From: an uncultured Eubacteriales bacterium
GTDB lineage: Bacteria > Bacillota > Clostridia > Oscillospirales > Oscillospiraceae
Length of the DNA: 6,633 bases
Assembly: GCA_900549495.1 (NCBI GenBank)
Contig: UROL01000106.1
Location: 1-6,633 of the forward strand
Direction of reading: 5' to 3'
Positions 5,689-6,633 of the stretch are shown here, piece after piece (position 1 is the first letter of the stretch; the number at the start of each line of letters is the position of its first letter). A model generated the notes under the pieces. That model was not told where the DNA came from and did not search any database. It saw only the letters and a program-made list of their open reading frames with translations. The translations under genes and the position numbers were made by a program.

Positions 5689-6420
5689 ATGAAACAGGTT
5701 ATTTTTGAAATTGTCTCCAACCAGGCGCTGACGAAGGATGTCTACCGGATGGTTCTGTCCGGCGACACCTCCGCCATCACCGCCCCCGGGCAGTTTGTGG
5801 AAATCGCTCTGCCTGGCAAATTTCTCCGCCGCCCCATTTCCGTCAACGACTGGGGAGAAAACAGCCTGACCCTCATCTATAAGGTGGTGGGTCACGGCAC
5901 CGAGCAGATGGCACTTTTGCCCACCGGAACCCGGCTGGATCTGCTCACCGGCCTGGGCAACGGCTACGACACCACCCCCAGCGGGGATACCCCGGTACTG
6001 GTGAGCGGCGGCGTGGGCGTGCCCCCCCTGTACGGACTGTGCAAGGCCCTGCTTTCCCAGGGCAAGCACCCCGCCGTGGTGCTGGGCTTCAACAAGGCCG
6101 AGGAAATCTTCCTGGCAGAAGAATTCCGGGCACTGGGAGTTCAGGTGCATATTGCCACCGCCGACGGCAGCGTGGGTACCCGTGGCTTTGTCACCGACGT
6201 GCTGAAGGCGCTCCCCTACTCCTACTTTTACGCCTGCGGCCCCCTGCCCATGTTCAAGGCCATGGAGGCTGTGGTTTCCACCCCCGGGCAGTATAGCATG
6301 GAGGAGCGCATGGGCTGCGGCTTCGGCGCCTGCATGGGCTGCTCCATTCAAACCAGGAGCGGTGCCAAGCGGGTCTGCAAGGACGGCCCGGTTTTCCCCC
6401 GAGAGGAGGTCTTCTTCTGA
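5689..6420 (+). CDS. pyrK: Dihydroorotate dehydrogenase B, electron-transfer subunit
   Basis: PyrK carries FAD and a [2Fe-2S] cluster and passes electrons from the FMN of PyrD to NAD+, making the class 1B enzyme NAD-linked. The 243-residue protein (family about 230-265) has an N-terminal ferredoxin-reductase-like FAD domain with the flavin motif RPIS at 48-51. The NAD domain follows, with SGGVGVPPLY at 106-115 and YACGPLPM at 181-188. The C-terminal cluster motif has Cys210, Cys215, Cys218 and Cys230 in the spacing C-x4-C-x2-C-x11-C. All four cluster ligands are present, which separates it from other ferredoxin-NADP reductase-like proteins such as the sulfide dehydrogenase or NfnA subunits, and the pyr neighbours confirm the role. 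Its stop codon overlaps the pyrD start by 1 nt, so the two subunits of the alpha2beta2 complex are probably made by coupled translation. Confidence 0.96.
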   Translation: MKQVIFEIVSNQALTKDVYRMVLSGDTSAITAPGQFVEIALPGKFLRRPISVNDWGENSLTLIYKVVGHGTEQMALLPTGTRLDLLTGLGNGYDTTPSGDTPVLVSGGVGVPPLYGLCKALLSQGKHPAVVLGFNKAEEIFLAEEFRALGVQVHIATADGSVGTRGFVTDVLKALPYSYFYACGPLPMFKAMEAVVSTPGQYSMEERMGCGFGACMGCSIQTRSGAKRVCKDGPVFPREEVFF

Positions 6421-6633
6421 TGAACACCAAAGTTAGCCTCTGCGGCATTCCCCTGGATAACCCGGTGATTCCCGCCTCTGGCACCTTCGGCTACGGCTAT
6501 GAATTCGCCGAGCTGTACGACATTAACCGGCTGGGCACCTTCTCCTTTAAGGGAACCACCCGGGAGCCCCGTTTCGGCAACCCCACCCCCCGGATTGCAG
6601 AATGCACCGGCGGCATGATTAACGCTGTAGGCC
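6420..6633 (+). CDS. pyrD: Dihydroorotate dehydrogenase B, catalytic subunit, N-terminal part (cut by window edge)
   Basis: The first 71 residues of the FMN subunit of class 1B dihydroorotate dehydrogenase are present; the normal length is about 300. This cytosolic enzyme oxidises dihydroorotate to orotate, the fourth step of UMP synthesis. Visible motifs are PASGTFG at 18-24 (FMN phosphate/ring contacts), Phe43-Lys44 followed by GTT (Lys44 corresponds to the conserved FMN-contacting lysine), PRFGNPTPR at 50-58 and GGMINAVG at 64-71 with Asn68, a conserved FMN/orotate contact. The PRFGNPTPR segment and the neighbouring pyrK assign it to class 1B rather than to the membrane-bound quinone-linked class 2. 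The start codon overlaps the pyrK stop as TGATG, and AGGAGGT at 6404-6410, inside pyrK, ends 9 nt before the ATG. The catalytic cysteine lies beyond the window. Confidence 0.95.
   Translation, partial: MNTKVSLCGIPLDNPVIPASGTFGYGYEFAELYDINRLGTFSFKGTTREPRFGNPTPRIAECTGGMINAVG

Overview
The window comes from a GC-rich member of the Firmicutes, most likely a clostridial gut anaerobe of the Oscillospirales/Ruminococcaceae type. The reasons are strong AGGAGG ribosome binding sites, sigma-A promoters with an extended -10 (TGG directly before the hexamer), a strong preference for C or G in third codon positions, and an NAD-linked (PyrK/PyrD class 1B) dihydroorotate dehydrogenase. The lineage is inferred from these traits; no database comparison was made.

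Layout. Positions 1-145 (minus strand) hold the first 48 codons of a secreted substrate-binding protein of the BMP (basic membrane protein/PnrA-like) family, cut by the window edge. Positions 146-512 are a divergent intergenic region. It holds one promoter for each direction, an 18-bp perfect palindrome between them, and a 20-bp imperfect direct repeat. Positions 513-1034 (plus) encode a Nudix hydrolase of unknown substrate, followed by a terminator-like hairpin.

From 1123 to the right-hand edge lies a de novo pyrimidine (UMP) biosynthesis operon on the plus strand: pyrC (dihydroorotase), carB (carbamoyl-phosphate synthase large subunit), pyrK (electron-transfer subunit of dihydroorotate dehydrogenase) and the start of pyrD (its catalytic subunit). 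The genes are tightly packed: gaps of 57 nt and 11 nt, then a 1-nt stop/start overlap. carA, pyrB, pyrE and pyrF are not in the window. CarB makes carbamoyl phosphate, PyrC closes the dihydroorotate ring after the missing PyrB step, and PyrD/PyrK oxidise dihydroorotate to orotate and pass the electrons through FMN, a [2Fe-2S] cluster and FAD to NAD.

The most informative non-coding element is the pyrC leader. A consensus promoter (TTGACA, 17 bp, TATAAT) is followed within about 50 nt by an intrinsic terminator: a 9-bp stem, a CAAC loop, then A and six Ts. Its left arm can instead pair with the 5' end of the transcript to form an alternative hairpin. This is the layout of a transcription attenuator, but I see no recognisable PyrR-binding loop, so the sensing mechanism is open. 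Apart from that the operon genes look ordinary and intact.
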